Of a DNA stretch of 64,000 nucleotides, positions 1 to 12,600 are shown piece by piece. The translations under genes and the position numbers were made by a program. The DNA comes from Triplophysa rosa (Eukaryota; Chordata; Actinopteri; Cypriniformes; Nemacheilidae), in contig NC_079898.1 of assembly GCF_024868665.1 (NCBI RefSeq), positions 26,098,358 to 26,162,357 of the forward strand, read 5' to 3'. The notes beneath the pieces were generated by a model. It saw only the letters and a program-made list of their open reading frames with translations. It was not told where the DNA came from and did not search any database. The first letter of the stretch is position 1, and the number at the start of each line of letters is the position of its first letter.

Positions 1-420
1 ATTGGGCATGGGACACAAGCTCAGGTTTGATCACCCTGTAGCTGGCCACCTTTGATGAGGGTGTCTAGTGTTGAAAGGCTGAAACACCCCCTGATTCAAA
101 GGTACACTACTGAAGATGTGTCCCAAATTTACAGCTTTCCCACGTCTGAGATACAGCTCTCATGCCGCTCTTAACATCAAGGCAAACCTCATGTACGTAC
201 CACCCATTGGCACAATGGACAGTTTACCATCACGTCCCATGTTTCATGATTCTTTGCTTTCTCTTTCTTCACGTTTAACGTCTGCACTGACCATTTACGA
301 CAAAGTAACACTTTTGTAGAAAAAATATATATATTAAAAAACGGTTTTACCTACATTTCACTGCTGGTTGTATATTCTCTATATAACTGTGTATGTGACA
401 AATAAAATCTTGAGTTTGAA
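1..420 (+). other. Possible 3' UTR end of a plus-strand gene outside the window
   Basis: No reading frame here resembles a known protein, and all three plus frames close within the first 60 bases. A canonical AATAAA hexamer lies at 401-406, followed by a T/G-rich stretch, so this could be the tail of a transcript entering from the left. The only longer open frame (116-319, 67 codons) has no recognisable similarity. This rests on a single hexamer and is weak. Confidence 0.22.
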
Positions 421-2492
421 ATGGCCTTGACATTTCTCGTGCATTTTCAAAGTGAGGCCACAAGGAGGCGTAACACGCACGTGGTAAATAGACTCATTCC
501 ACACAAGATTCCTTACAAATGTTGTGCTGGTAGATGTTCGTAGAAGAATATGTTCATCCTAACTCATTGCTGTATTAAATAAGACTGCTTTTGCAAGTAC
601 ATTGTACTATATTGTTATGTTTTAACTTAGTAAACATAAATATTGCAAACACGTGGTTGTTTTGTGGGGAAAATAAGTACAGCTGAAAGAGCTGAAAAAA
701 CAACAGAAGCCTGCTCAAAACACAATAGAAAATGTAACGGTTACATTTGGGAATTTTACTGGTTTTAATGGAAACTATGATGGACCTACTGGTATGTGAT
801 GGATTCTATTGGTGGGATGTTATCTGTCAGATAGGAACCAACAGAACACCATTAAATCCGTAAACTAGAATAATGCCCCAAACACACTACAAAAAGTAAT
901 TTTGTAATGGTTTTAATAAAAGAAGCTAGGAAACCGTTAGAATATCTGTGATGGTTTCTATGGCATTCCTGTTGTTATTCTTAGCAGGGGTGAACTTTTA
1001 AGTTTAATTCAAGGATGACTAGATTAGTTGAACAAATACTTAACATAACAAAATAAAAAAATCTTATTTGTCCAGACTTTACACAGATTTCACATCAAAA
1101 CACAAATCCAACTCACCGGTTTCACCTTCCCTCAATTGAAGTTTATCATGTTGTTATTTCACTTCTAGACATAAAAACACACAGAGTATGCAGATGTTTC
1201 TTTATTTCTTAATGTTTGTGTTTGTTTAAAGCTCGTGGGTTTTAAAAGAATTGGGATTTCCTCCGAGGAAAAGAAACCACACAGGTTTGGAGTGAAGTAA
1301 ATGATGATCATTTAAAGCCTAATATCTGCTTTCCTCTTGACTTCTTCATTGCGTGTACGTTTCTGGGCACTTTCATAGTGATCCAGAGAACAGAGATATT
1401 ACACAAACTTTTGATCATTGAAGTGGCCAGAACATGTGCTTCTGGAGACTTGAGCTTCCTTTGATCGTTCTGCAAGTTAAATCCACTGAGACACTGAGAG
1501 GTGGAGTGTACATGTGCTCAACATTATGTTACTTTTGTAAGTTCAAATTGAAAGACACATTGAGAAATATTCTGATCCTGGAAGTTATTGTTTCTGGCAT
1601 TCCTCTCATTTCTACGCTCACATTGTCGGTCAGATGTGATGAGAACTTTGGAAAGAATAACAAATGCCACAAATGTTTTTGGTGCTTCTAAAACATTAGA
1701 CCATGCTCATCCTGGTCCATAATATGCAAATCGACTGATTTGAACAATTACTGAAAAACTTCGACTAATGTCAGTTCCACTAACTGTTTATTCATTTTGA
1801 TGAGTTGATTGTTAATGTTCCCTTCTTTGAGAAGATTGTTTTATGCAAGAACAACAGACAGTGTCAAAATACAAACAAAAATGAAGATCAAGGTGTGTGG
1901 AACAGAGAAATAAAATTCACCATGTAAAGTTGATTTCATTGTCAGATACAAACCCTGATATACATGAACATGACAAGGCAAACATGAACAGCAATATATA
2001 TGTTAAGAAAATGTTGAGATATTGTCATTCTTAATAAAAAAACATTCCACATATATAAACGCTAATTCAAACTATGGAATAATTCATGTAGGTAGATGTT
2101 AAAATGTGCTGTTGTTGAAGGTCTGTTTGACAGCGGTGCACATTTACAAGCTGAAATAAACTTTCAACATTCATTCAAGCTGAAGATGTTTTGTCTGTTT
2201 AACAAAGATCATTAAAACAAGCAATTTCTTACAATATGTTTCTCAGGTTTATTAGATTTTTGTGTCTTCGTGTATTAATTCTTCAGCACTTATTCACTGT
2301 AGCCACATTGTTTATTTAATGGTGAAACCAACCAACGATAAAGCTTAGTAAACTGTAGCATATTATTGTCATTTTGTTAATGTTTGCTATTGTGTAGTAT
2401 TAACTATAGTGAATTATTAAACTAGTAAGGTAGTGTATTAAACTTGTAAAGTAGTGTACTATTTACTATAGTAAAATATAGAATTAATTGTG
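421..2492. other. Intergenic, no gene recognised
   Basis: AT-rich sequence with short open frames only. The longest (1434-1691, 85 codons) is Cys/Phe/Leu-rich and resembles nothing I know. Short TATAGT/ACTATA-rich palindromic stretches occur at 2390-2480 and again near 3020-3105. No exon with good splice signals was found on either strand. Confidence 0.4.
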
Positions 2493-2968
2493 TTATGCTG
2501 GGTTCACACCAAACGCGAACAATCGCGTTCCACGCTCTTTATTACTCGCGGAAAAAGTTCGTTATTTTCACGTGAGTGACGTCAACCTTCGCGGAAGACA
2601 AGATTGACGCCCAATTTGCGTCATTCGCACCGCCTTCCACGAGTTCGCGTCTGTACGCGTCTTTGCATTGACTTTGCGTGTAATTTACTCACGCAAAACG
2701 CTTAATTCGCGTTTGGTGTGAACCCAGTGTTATGCTGGGTTCACACCAAACGCGAACAATCGCGTTCCACGCTCTTTATTACTCGCGGGAAACGTTCGTT
2801 ATTTTCGCGTGAGTGACGCGATCTGACAAATATTTTCAACCTTTGTGGAAGACGCATCATTCGCACCGCCTGCCACGAGTTCGCGTCTGTACATGTCTTT
2901 GAATTGACTTTGTATGTAATTTACTCGTGCAAAACGCTTAATTCGCGTTTGGTGTGAACCCAGTGTTA
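2493..2968. mobile_element. Tandem pair of PIF/Harbinger-type MITEs sharing one TTA target site
   Basis: Two near-identical units, 2496-2729 and 2733-2965, each begin TGCTGGGTTCACACCAAACG and end with the inverted copy (CGTTTGGTGTGAACCCAGTG). A TTA trinucleotide flanks and separates them (2493-2495, 2730-2732, 2966-2968), the target duplication expected of PIF/Harbinger-like elements. The interiors are rich in CGCG-containing words and have no coding capacity. A third copy with a TAA duplication is at 15600-15810. The superfamily is inferred from the 3-bp duplication only. Confidence 0.75.
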
Positions 2969-3635
2969 GTATATATTTTTTAGCATTAACTGTACTGAAT
3001 TGATGCACTGGAGTGCACTTTAATATTTACTATAGGAAGGTTCGAAAAGACTTTGGTAGCTTTTCGCACTTTACTATAGTAAATATTGAAGTATACTACA
3101 GTATTTTTTATGTGGAATGCAACCCATAAACGTTTGTTTTAATATCATTGCAAATGCACGAATGCATAATATTGACCATAACTAATGGAATCGGCTGTAA
3201 ATTGGCAGGTTACAGTTTGGATCGGTGTCATTTTCATGATTGTTTGTTTTATTGTTTTGACAGCCATATGGTAAATATTGGCGCTCAAACAAACAGAGCA
3301 ATACTACAGAGTCACAGTGTTTACCCTCTTCAGAAATCCAGGTAATAAGTTTATTCATCACTGTCTTTAAAAACTGGGATGGAAAATGACACGCTTTACC
3401 TTTAACCAAAAATGTACCAGCAAGTAAAAAGCATTTTTGTGTGAGTACATTAAAGTTGGAAAATCAGCGTTACATTACACTGCCGTCCACGTCTTTCATT
3501 TCTAAGACACGTCAACATCAAAACCAGAGCTGAGTCTATGAACAACTCTATCATTCAGACCCTCCAAAGGAAAACATTCATCCCTCTGAACCGTTTCCTT
3601 CAAGATCAGACATGCGACGATACCCCTCCATCTCT
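2969..3635 (-). other. Downstream of fbln7, probable 3' UTR
   Basis: No protein-coding similarity on either strand. This lies immediately 3' of the fbln7 stop codon on the minus strand. TTTATT at 3350-3355 reads AATAAA on the minus strand, about 280 bases past the stop, and is a candidate polyadenylation signal. The open frames at 3148-3345 and 3182-3409 overlap on opposite strands and look random. Confidence 0.4.
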
Positions 3636-6600
3636 TCAGAACTCATAGGACGAAACCAGAAGATGGACTCGAGCCAGATGTTTGGCTTGGAAGGTGCGGT
3701 CAGCATATTCGGACATCTCTACCTCCACGCTGAGCTCCTGAGGTCCTTGTAACGGCTGAACCAGGATCAGCTCTCCGGTTTGACGGTCTGAGCGCTGCAT
3801 GACGAATAAGCTCCTGGCGTCACCTCCTCCGGCGATGCCGAAACGGAGGCTGTCCGGTCCCGGCCTTCCCGGAGCGGTCGCAGTGGCCATGCGGAACAGG
3901 GTGGCGGGGGTGCGCAGATTGGTGGGCAGGGATAGGTAATGGTAAGAGATGGTCTTTGCGGCGAACGGACAGGAGCGGCTATCCATGGGACAGGGGTTTC
4001 TTTCGCACTGGCTGTGGTAGAACGAAGAGAATGTGTTTGTGATTTTTTTACGGTTAAAAACAAACAATCCATAATTGAGCGATTATATAAAAAGAATGAT
4101 TTCTAAATCGGGAAATGTCAATTTGACGTTTAATAATAAATGTAAAAAAGTGAGTCAAGTAACCTGCAATTTTATGTTTCAAACAGAGCTGGCGATAGAG
4201 AGGCAGATTGCCCTTTTAACATGAGCCACTGTTTTCCAGAAAGCCACCAGTGCCTGACAGCTTTAAGGTTGCGTGACTTACAGCTTCTCACATTTAGCCG
4301 GACACAAAGGGGCCATTCAGCGCTCAGGTCGGCTTAACGACCAGCTTACTTAAAAAACAAGAATAAAAGTGTCATGCGAGAAAAAACAAACGGTTGCAGC
4401 CTGCTTCAATGATACCGCAAGCAAGTGGCAAGTGATTTAGTGAGATGTTAGTGGGCCCCAGTGCTGTTTAAAACGCTCCGAGACGGACATGTGTTTGCTA
4501 TGGGAACCAGAAAACACACTTTACACTTTTGGTCATGAATGAGTCAGTGAGACGTTTTGTTATAATGTCTGTTGTTCATTTAGCTGTGCTCCGAAACCAA
4601 GCGAGCTGCCTACATAGACAGCATTTAAAATGAAAAAAAAAGAGAATAGAAATGACAACTGAAACACATGAGAGAGTATGGAGGTGTGAAATGAATGTAG
4701 ATCGCAGAGGTCAAATAATCTGGATTTGATGAGAAACGTTTGAGTTCATATTGAGATCTCCTATAATATTGACTTTTGATCGCAGACTTGACAAATCTCC
4801 CTGTTAAAAAAACCAGCATATGTTGGGTTAGGTATGTTTTGGTGCTGGTTTGACCAGTTTAAACCAGCTATGGACCAGCACATGACCACCTAAGGACCAG
4901 CGCAATCCAGCATCAAAACCTACCAAACCAGCATATGTTGGGTTAGATATGTTTTGATGCTGGTTTGACCAGTTTAAACCAGCTATGGACCAGCACATGA
5001 CCAGCTTAAACCAGCACAAACCAGCATCAAAACATACTGTAGACATCTCTTCTGAAGCTCTAATGACAGGCACATTTGTCAGATTTCTGACTCTTTTTCT
5101 CAAGGGAAATGTCTGAGACGCAGATGAGACTCCTCAGCAAAAGTTTCCATTCGCTCTCCATTTAATCTCTAGGAGAAATAATTGACATCATAAAGAGACT
5201 CATCTGTGATTTCTTTCTCATGGGAAAGGGTTTTGTGTGTTTGTGTGTTTCTAACTCACAAAGGTGAGGTCTTGACATAGCTGGCGTTGGCGTGCGAGCG
5301 CGGGCACTCGGGGTTGTCGCATTGGAAACCTCCTCCGGTGTTAACACAGCTGGTGCCGCGGCTGCAGTTGTGCTGTTGCGTAAGACATTCGTCCACATCT
5401 GGAGAGCCCAGAGGGAAGAGAAACCGAGTCAGAGAGGAAAAGACTGAGCTACCTGAGGAGGGAGGTGGGATTGTTTATTTGGCCCTTAAATTTGATTTGC
5501 CGACTGATTTGAGATGGACTCCTGGTGGGGTCTCTGACTGAGATCATCCCTCGTGAAAGAAAGCTGCTTTTAAATGGACAACTTTAGATAGAATATTTCA
5601 CTTTCGGAAGCTCTAGTTTTTCTTTCGCGATCAAATCAAATAGAAAACATCCTCAATAAATCCTCTAATAATACAGACGCAGGAGCCGAAGGAGCCACAG
5701 ACTGAAGAACTCCCAAAATATCCCAGCCAAAACCTGACTCGACCAATTCCCTTCCACACTCCTACTATTCGGCTTCAGTTACTAACTTTATTTACCCCTG
5801 GAGGTCTTTGTAAGGTGTCCAAATGTCTTTCACAGAGAGTGTCTGTTGCTTTTTTGCATCTTGATCCAAACGGCAAAGAAAGTTTCTTCAATGGTTCTTT
5901 CCAGCGGTTCAGGTTCCACACAGAGCTCTTATAAAGAAGGACATTTTGCCTTCATTCCTTTATGCTCTTATCCAAAGTGACTTTAAAATGCTGAATAATT
6001 CTTGTGTTTTTATAATGCCCGTAAGATTGGAGGTTGAAAGAGTTCTTGGTGTTAAATGATTAGAATACTGGTTTTGGGGTTGTTTAAAGCAGTAGTTCTC
6101 AAACTGGGGACGGTGGCCCATGGGGGGGGCCCCGAGATGGATCCAGGGGGCCACAGATTTTGTGGCATTTTATGGAATATAGAAATTGATCATAGATTTT
6201 ATGCAATCAAACAAGAGAAAAATAAGACCACCAGACAAAAGAATTGATGTTTCAGCATTGTATAACCGAATATGGTTTTGTTTAAATAAAAATGTTAAAT
6301 TTAAGATTATAAGTCTTTATTTGGGGGGCCGCAAAGCGATGCACTCTACACAAAGGGGGCCTTACAGCGAAAAAGTTTGAGAACCACTGGTTTAAAGCAC
6401 CAGTGCATCGATGTTAAAAAAACAGAATGTAAATTAAAAACTTTCTTTTTGAGTATTAAGAATCACAAAAGTCACATCTGTTTGTCTCTCACCCTCACAG
6501 CTCCTTCCATCAGTGAGCAGTTTGTAACCGGTGGGACAGGAACAGTGATAAGATCCAGGGATGTTTACGCAGGCATGAGCACACAGAGGTCCTCCACGCT

Positions 6601-9600
6601 CGGTCTTGTACACCTCACATTCATTCACATCTGTACAAGCAAACGCACATAATAACTCTGCATCTGATTCAGAATTACGCAATAAATTAAATGGATATTA
6701 TCAGGTTTCAAATTCATGTTTGAAGATTGATCGAATAATGAAATGATAATTGCTATAAATAAATAATATATAAAGTATGGATCATTTTGCAGTGTGAGAC
6801 TGACCCTGACAGATGCTGTTGTCTGAGGTTCCGCTCATGTGAAAGCCAGCGTCGCAGCTACAGTGCTGGGCATGGTCCACTTTTGCACAGCGAGGTTTGC
6901 GGCTGAAGGCCGGATCATTCACAACGCTCCATTCTGGAGGAGCTGCAGGTATGTGGAAATGTCAATGATAAAAATCCCGTAAAAAAAACGGATCAAGTAC
7001 TGGCAGAAAATTACCAGTACATTTTCCTTTATTTCACAGATATTTCCGTTAATGCTAAAATGCAACTTAATACAGTGCAAAATGTAAAATACAGGTAAAA
7101 CGAGTGTAAAAATGAATACGGAAGATTCCTTCATATTAATACAGTATATTGAGCCCTATTTTTACGGATTTGTTTTTAGAGTGAACCCTCACATACACAC
7201 GTTCAAATAAACATACGCTTGCATGCTTTAGTTTGCAACAGTTTAAAGTGTGTCAATTCTGCACAAAACAACATTACAAAATACAAAAAAAAGGTTTATT
7301 TAAGTGTGCTATCAGTGGTCTTCTAGACATACGTAAGAAAGTTTACTTTGTCTACTTTTATGTACGTTTCAGAAATATACTTCACCCAAAAATGAAAATT
7401 CTGTCATCATTAACTCGCCTTCGATTTGTTCCAAATCTGTATAAATGTCTTTGTTCTGATGAACGCAGAGAAAGATATTTGGAAGAATGCTTATAACCAG
7501 ACAGATTTTGCATTGACTCCCATAGTAGGAAGAATACTTTATCTTTTTTTGTTCTGTTGAACACAAAAGAAGACATTTTGAAGAATGTAGGACGGCACTT
7601 TTGACTACCATTGTATTTTTTCCTACTACGGGAGTCAATGGGGGGCAAAATCTGCCTGGTTATACTGTAAGGTTTCTTTTTTGGGTAAAGTATCCCTTTA
7701 AAGGAACAATTCGCCCCAAACTGACAATTCTGTCTTCATTTGCTCACCCTCAAGTTGTTTCACATCTGTATACATTTCTTTGTTCTGATGAACGCATGAG
7801 TAATGTAGTGTTGATAGTTTGAAAGAAAGCCATATCGGTCGCTAGGAAAGACCTATGAGTTCTTTCTAGTTTATGGACATGTGTTTGAGGCAGCATTAAA
7901 AATGACACGCTTCATCTTTAAGACACCCGCAGGCAGGACACACGTATGTTATCGTGAGCACAGACCTGTTTGAGTCTGATACTGGCAGTGGTTTCCGCTC
8001 CAGTTGTGTGGACAGGTGCACTTGTACTGGTTGAGGGTCTCCACGCAGGTGGCACCGTTCTGACACGGGTTACTGCTGCACACGCTCACATCTGTGTACA
8101 GACAGACACGTCACTACAGATTTGAAATTGTAATAAAAAAAATGTATTCGGTAATATGAGCAGTTTTACCATCTAAGTTCTATTGTTCTCTAAAGCATTT
8201 CACATTTAGGAACGATTCACATTTCGTGTCTTCGCCGCATCGAGATGGAAATAATTAAACTTTTTGGAGTACCGCGCGGGTCATTTTAAGAGAGACAGCG
8301 CTGCAGCTCGCGTTTTCCGCATGGTTTTAGACGCGAAATGTGAATCGGGCCTGATGCAGTTTTTATACATTTTTGCATTTTGCAGACACTCTTATCTACC
8401 TGTGTATTTTATCGGTATTTGTGTTCCTTGGAGATTCAAACCCGTGATCTTTTTTGAAAACATATTTACAATAAAACCGTGTGTTATATTTCACAATCTG
8501 CTCTTTTTCTCTGTTGTCTGTACTAATATCGATTGACTGTAAAGCTGCTTTGCAGAAATGCGCAATTGTCACAAGTGCTATATTACGTTGAATGAAAAAA
8601 AATCACATTTCTTTAAGCAAAGGTGACATACGTACAGTATAATCCAGATGTGATCTCTTGACACATTCTTGTATATAATAAAGCGTTGTGTTTATTCAGC
8701 ATCTATCGTTGACCCACAATCCTTTTGAGGCCAGAAATACTTCACGTGTCTCAGATTGGTCTCTCTCTGTCTGTACAGAGCCGGATATTTTGTGACCATG
8801 GAAAACACCTGAATTGTGCTCACATTCTTCTCTGTATCCTCAACTCAACTCAACTTTATTTATATAGCGCTTTTACAATTTTCATTGTTACAAAGCAGCT
8901 GTACATGAGACACATTGACTACAAGCAAAACAATCAAAGTTGTACCTGCAAAAACAAGAAAAGGTTGAAAACACAGAAGACAGACACACCCACACACAAA
9001 ACACTCCACACACACAACACGCACACGCACCAACACACACAGACACAGAGACACACACACACACGGATGCGCACGCACACACACACAACACACACACACG
9101 TACGTACACAGACAAGTACGCACACACACACACGCTCAGTGAGAGCACACATTTAGGACATTTAGGATAAAGGAGAGAGAAGCACAGGTCAAATATTACA
9201 GATAATAAATTCCTATATGCAATATTAATTAAGTAAAACTTTAAAATTCTAAAGCAGCCCCCCCGGTCAGGCAGATAGTGCAAAAACAGTATGCAAACGG
9301 TGGCGAGGAACCCAAAACTCTAATCGAGAAAAAAAACCTCAGGAGAACCCAGGCCCAACCAGGGGATTCCAGTTCCCCTCTGGCAAAAGCTGCTGCCTCT
9401 GCACAAGCTCCAGAGATCTTGCACAACAAGGCTAAATAAAATAAATACACTTAATAATAAAATAAATTATAGTTTAAGATTATCATTAATAATCTAATAG
9501 CATTCTGTATCCTGTACAGAAGGGCACAGTCAAATGAAAGCGATCTTCTGAATGTTGACGATGGAATGAAGAAGCTGAGGAATGGTCGACAGGGAATGTT

Positions 9601-12600
9601 GAGCAGCCTCTTAAATCACAGTTCAACTAAACCCAGCTTCTCCCGTTCGCTCACATTCACTGAACCCGGCGGTAAGAGCCGTGTGCATCTGTGATGGGGA
9701 ACGGATGAGGATGGATAGCGTCCACAACAGATGCGCACGACAAACTTTCGTCCGTCTTAGAAAGGTGAATTTATTGCTGTTGCTGTGAATATCTGTGAAA
9801 TGCTTGTCTTGAAAAGATCTGTTAGCTCTTAATCTTCTGTGTACCAAACTATAGTTCATTTGTTGTCATTTCTAGATTCAAAGAAGGTCTGTTTTAACTA
9901 GGGATGGTCTGATGACAATATGATTCGATTTCAGTTATTTACCAAACAATGCAATGCATCGTGGCAAGTGAGATTTGGTTTAATTTATTGATATGATTCA
10001 CAAATATTTGACAGAATAAAAATGTCACAACATTATAACGTTTTATTCCAAACCAGGGATGCGTTTCCCGAACAACGACCTAACTCGCTGGTTAACCACC
10101 ATAGTACGATGGATCATTGGGGAAATTAATGATGTAGTTACGACTGTTTCCCGAAACCGTAGTAACTCTGTCAGAGATCAATCGTTTGAACCAAGTTGGT
10201 TCGGCAATCTAGTCGATGACGCCACACAGGTGCTGGAGTAATGACGTAATAAATAAGTTCCAATCTAATTAATGTCAAATTCTTGCTGTAAATAACATAC
10301 GTTGCATTTAACGGCGACTTTAGTTATCCTGTTTTGTTATCTGTTGTTTTATTTCACGATATTTCATTCATTCATAAGTTTCCTCCTACGTCACTCCGCC
10401 CAGGGATTCCCCAGGGTCCTGGTGCACGTACGTTCGTGCGCATGCGCACTTTTCAAAAAACAGCGTTTGTATTTTCTTAACAAACTGAAAGATGTCAAAT
10501 TAAATTTGTTTGTATTTCGAATGATGGATATAGAATGCACTGCATGTTGCTTGCTTAGTTTGCTCAAAGGCATGATGCATGTAAGTCTACATGTCATAAT
10601 AATAAGGAACTATGCTTCTAACCACAGCTCTATACCTGTAGTTCCAACCACGCAACTTTGCGATGCTGTTTGTGATTGATCGTTGGAACGATGGTTTCGG
10701 GAAATCGTTGAACTATGCTGGAATGACGGAACTTGCGGCCATAGTTGGCTAACGATGCTTTTGGGAAACGCACCCCAGAAAAGTATTAACAACAATAGAG
10801 TTCTGTATACTATAGTATATACTATAGAAAACTGTAGTAATAATGTTTGAACTTTACTATAATAACTGCTATGGTATACTACTAATATTGTTGACGCTTT
10901 TTCGGTTTACTAAAGTTAATGCTATAGAATCAAGCGTAGCATCAGTTCTGGCAGGTCACGTGAGTCTAGCTTGCATCAGCCAATCACATCAGTGCAGCTA
11001 ATAAAGCTTTGCGCCCTTATAAAATGCACTGTAACCCACTGCTTCGTAGGGCTTATTGCTTTTATAAAACGGTTATTCCATATGCGTAGCAAGGTTTCAT
11101 AAAATAAAGTGAATAACGTGATATTTAGGCTATGTAATGCGGTCAGTCGTTATAAATCAGGGTATTTTATAACAGCTTAGAACTCGGCTCAGCCAATCAG
11201 AATCAAGGACCAGAACTGACCGTTTTATAATCATCGTTAACCATTAGTCATACAACACATACTAGACTGCGTCCTATTTAAGTTGCCACACTAAAAACCC
11301 ACCTCCATCCCCATCCCCACCATGTCTGCCTGTATCTGTCGGATCATTTTATCGTTGTCATTTATCATTCATTTAATCCTGTTACGCATCATGAACAGTT
11401 CTAGTTCCCCAGTTTACTATAGGAAATAAATACTATATTATGAACGTATGAAATTTTAACCACACATAATATTGACCACAAAATGAATGGTTGATTGAAA
11501 ATACGAAACATCATATATTTGAAGTCTATTTTAAAGCATTCTGATACTGTATATACAAATACAAGTTTGATCACTTTTGCTGTTTCTAAGGTAACAAAGA
11601 CTCATCTGATTGGTGGAGAGGATTATGGATGGTGTTTGTGCTTCACGCTGGGATTTCATCTAACAACCAATTCATCACTGTTGATGAGACTTGAGGAAAT
11701 TCAAGAAGGAGGTTTGGAGTGTAAAGTTTGGGCCAAGGAATGTTTTACGACTACAGTGCTCACGATCCTTCACGTGTTTATTTTCTTTCCCGGGAAGCTT
11801 AAGCGCGAGAATTTGCAGATCTAAATGGCTCGCTTGAGTCCCTGAGATATTTCTGAACTAACCATGAAAGTATTTATGTTTTCACTCGCTCTCGAAGGTG
11901 CTTTTGGAAGCGAGACGCCCGAAAATAGACGGGCAGAGAACACACGTGCAGAAATACAGACATCCCACTGTCTGTGGCGTCACATTAAACTCATACCTTC
12001 CTCTGAAACACACATGCTCTCTTTCAGACACGCGCCGGCCCACTGTACCACCTGGAATGTCTCGAATGCAGCCTGCGGCGATATTAAAGGAAGTCATCAA
12101 TCGCATGCTTAGCATAGTTGCGTGCTATCGGACCGTGGACCGGCTTTAATGAGCTTAACCTCGGTCCACTGTGAGTTTATACAAAAAACAAATACTGCCA
12201 GTCAGACGGTTACACACATCACTCTTTAGTGTTGCTGTTTTCCACATTTTATAGGGAAAATAAAATAGTAAAGCCAACGCAACTATGAGATGTTTCTCCC
12301 CAGCTGGCATTTCAACGTTGAGTTACTGTTGAATCAACGTCATGGGTCAACGTTGAATGACCGTTGGATTTTGTTTTGATTTTGAAAATTGAAACAACGT
12401 TGAAATCCTGACCTTGTTTAAACGTCTCAGGTTTCAACATGGGTGAATTTAGGTAGAAACCATTAACGTTTAATTAACGTTGAGTTAAGTGTCGATTTTG
12501 AAAATTGAATCAACGTTGAAATCGCAACATTGTTTTAACGTCTTCCTTTAAACCTTAAATCAACTACAGATATACATTATTTTCTAGGTCGCAACTGGAT

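Noticed and set aside
1434..1691. Plus-strand open frame of 85 codons
   Set aside because: Composition and context look random, and no family is recognised.
5162..5398. Minus-strand frame starting MWTNVLRN
   Set aside because: Wrong frame across an fbln7 EGF exon; the real frame reads [12 protein letters not shown].
8725..9283. Several overlapping open frames of 70-143 codons on both strands
   Set aside because: They are translations of a (CA)n/(GT)n microsatellite (His/Thr or Cys/Val repeats), not genes.
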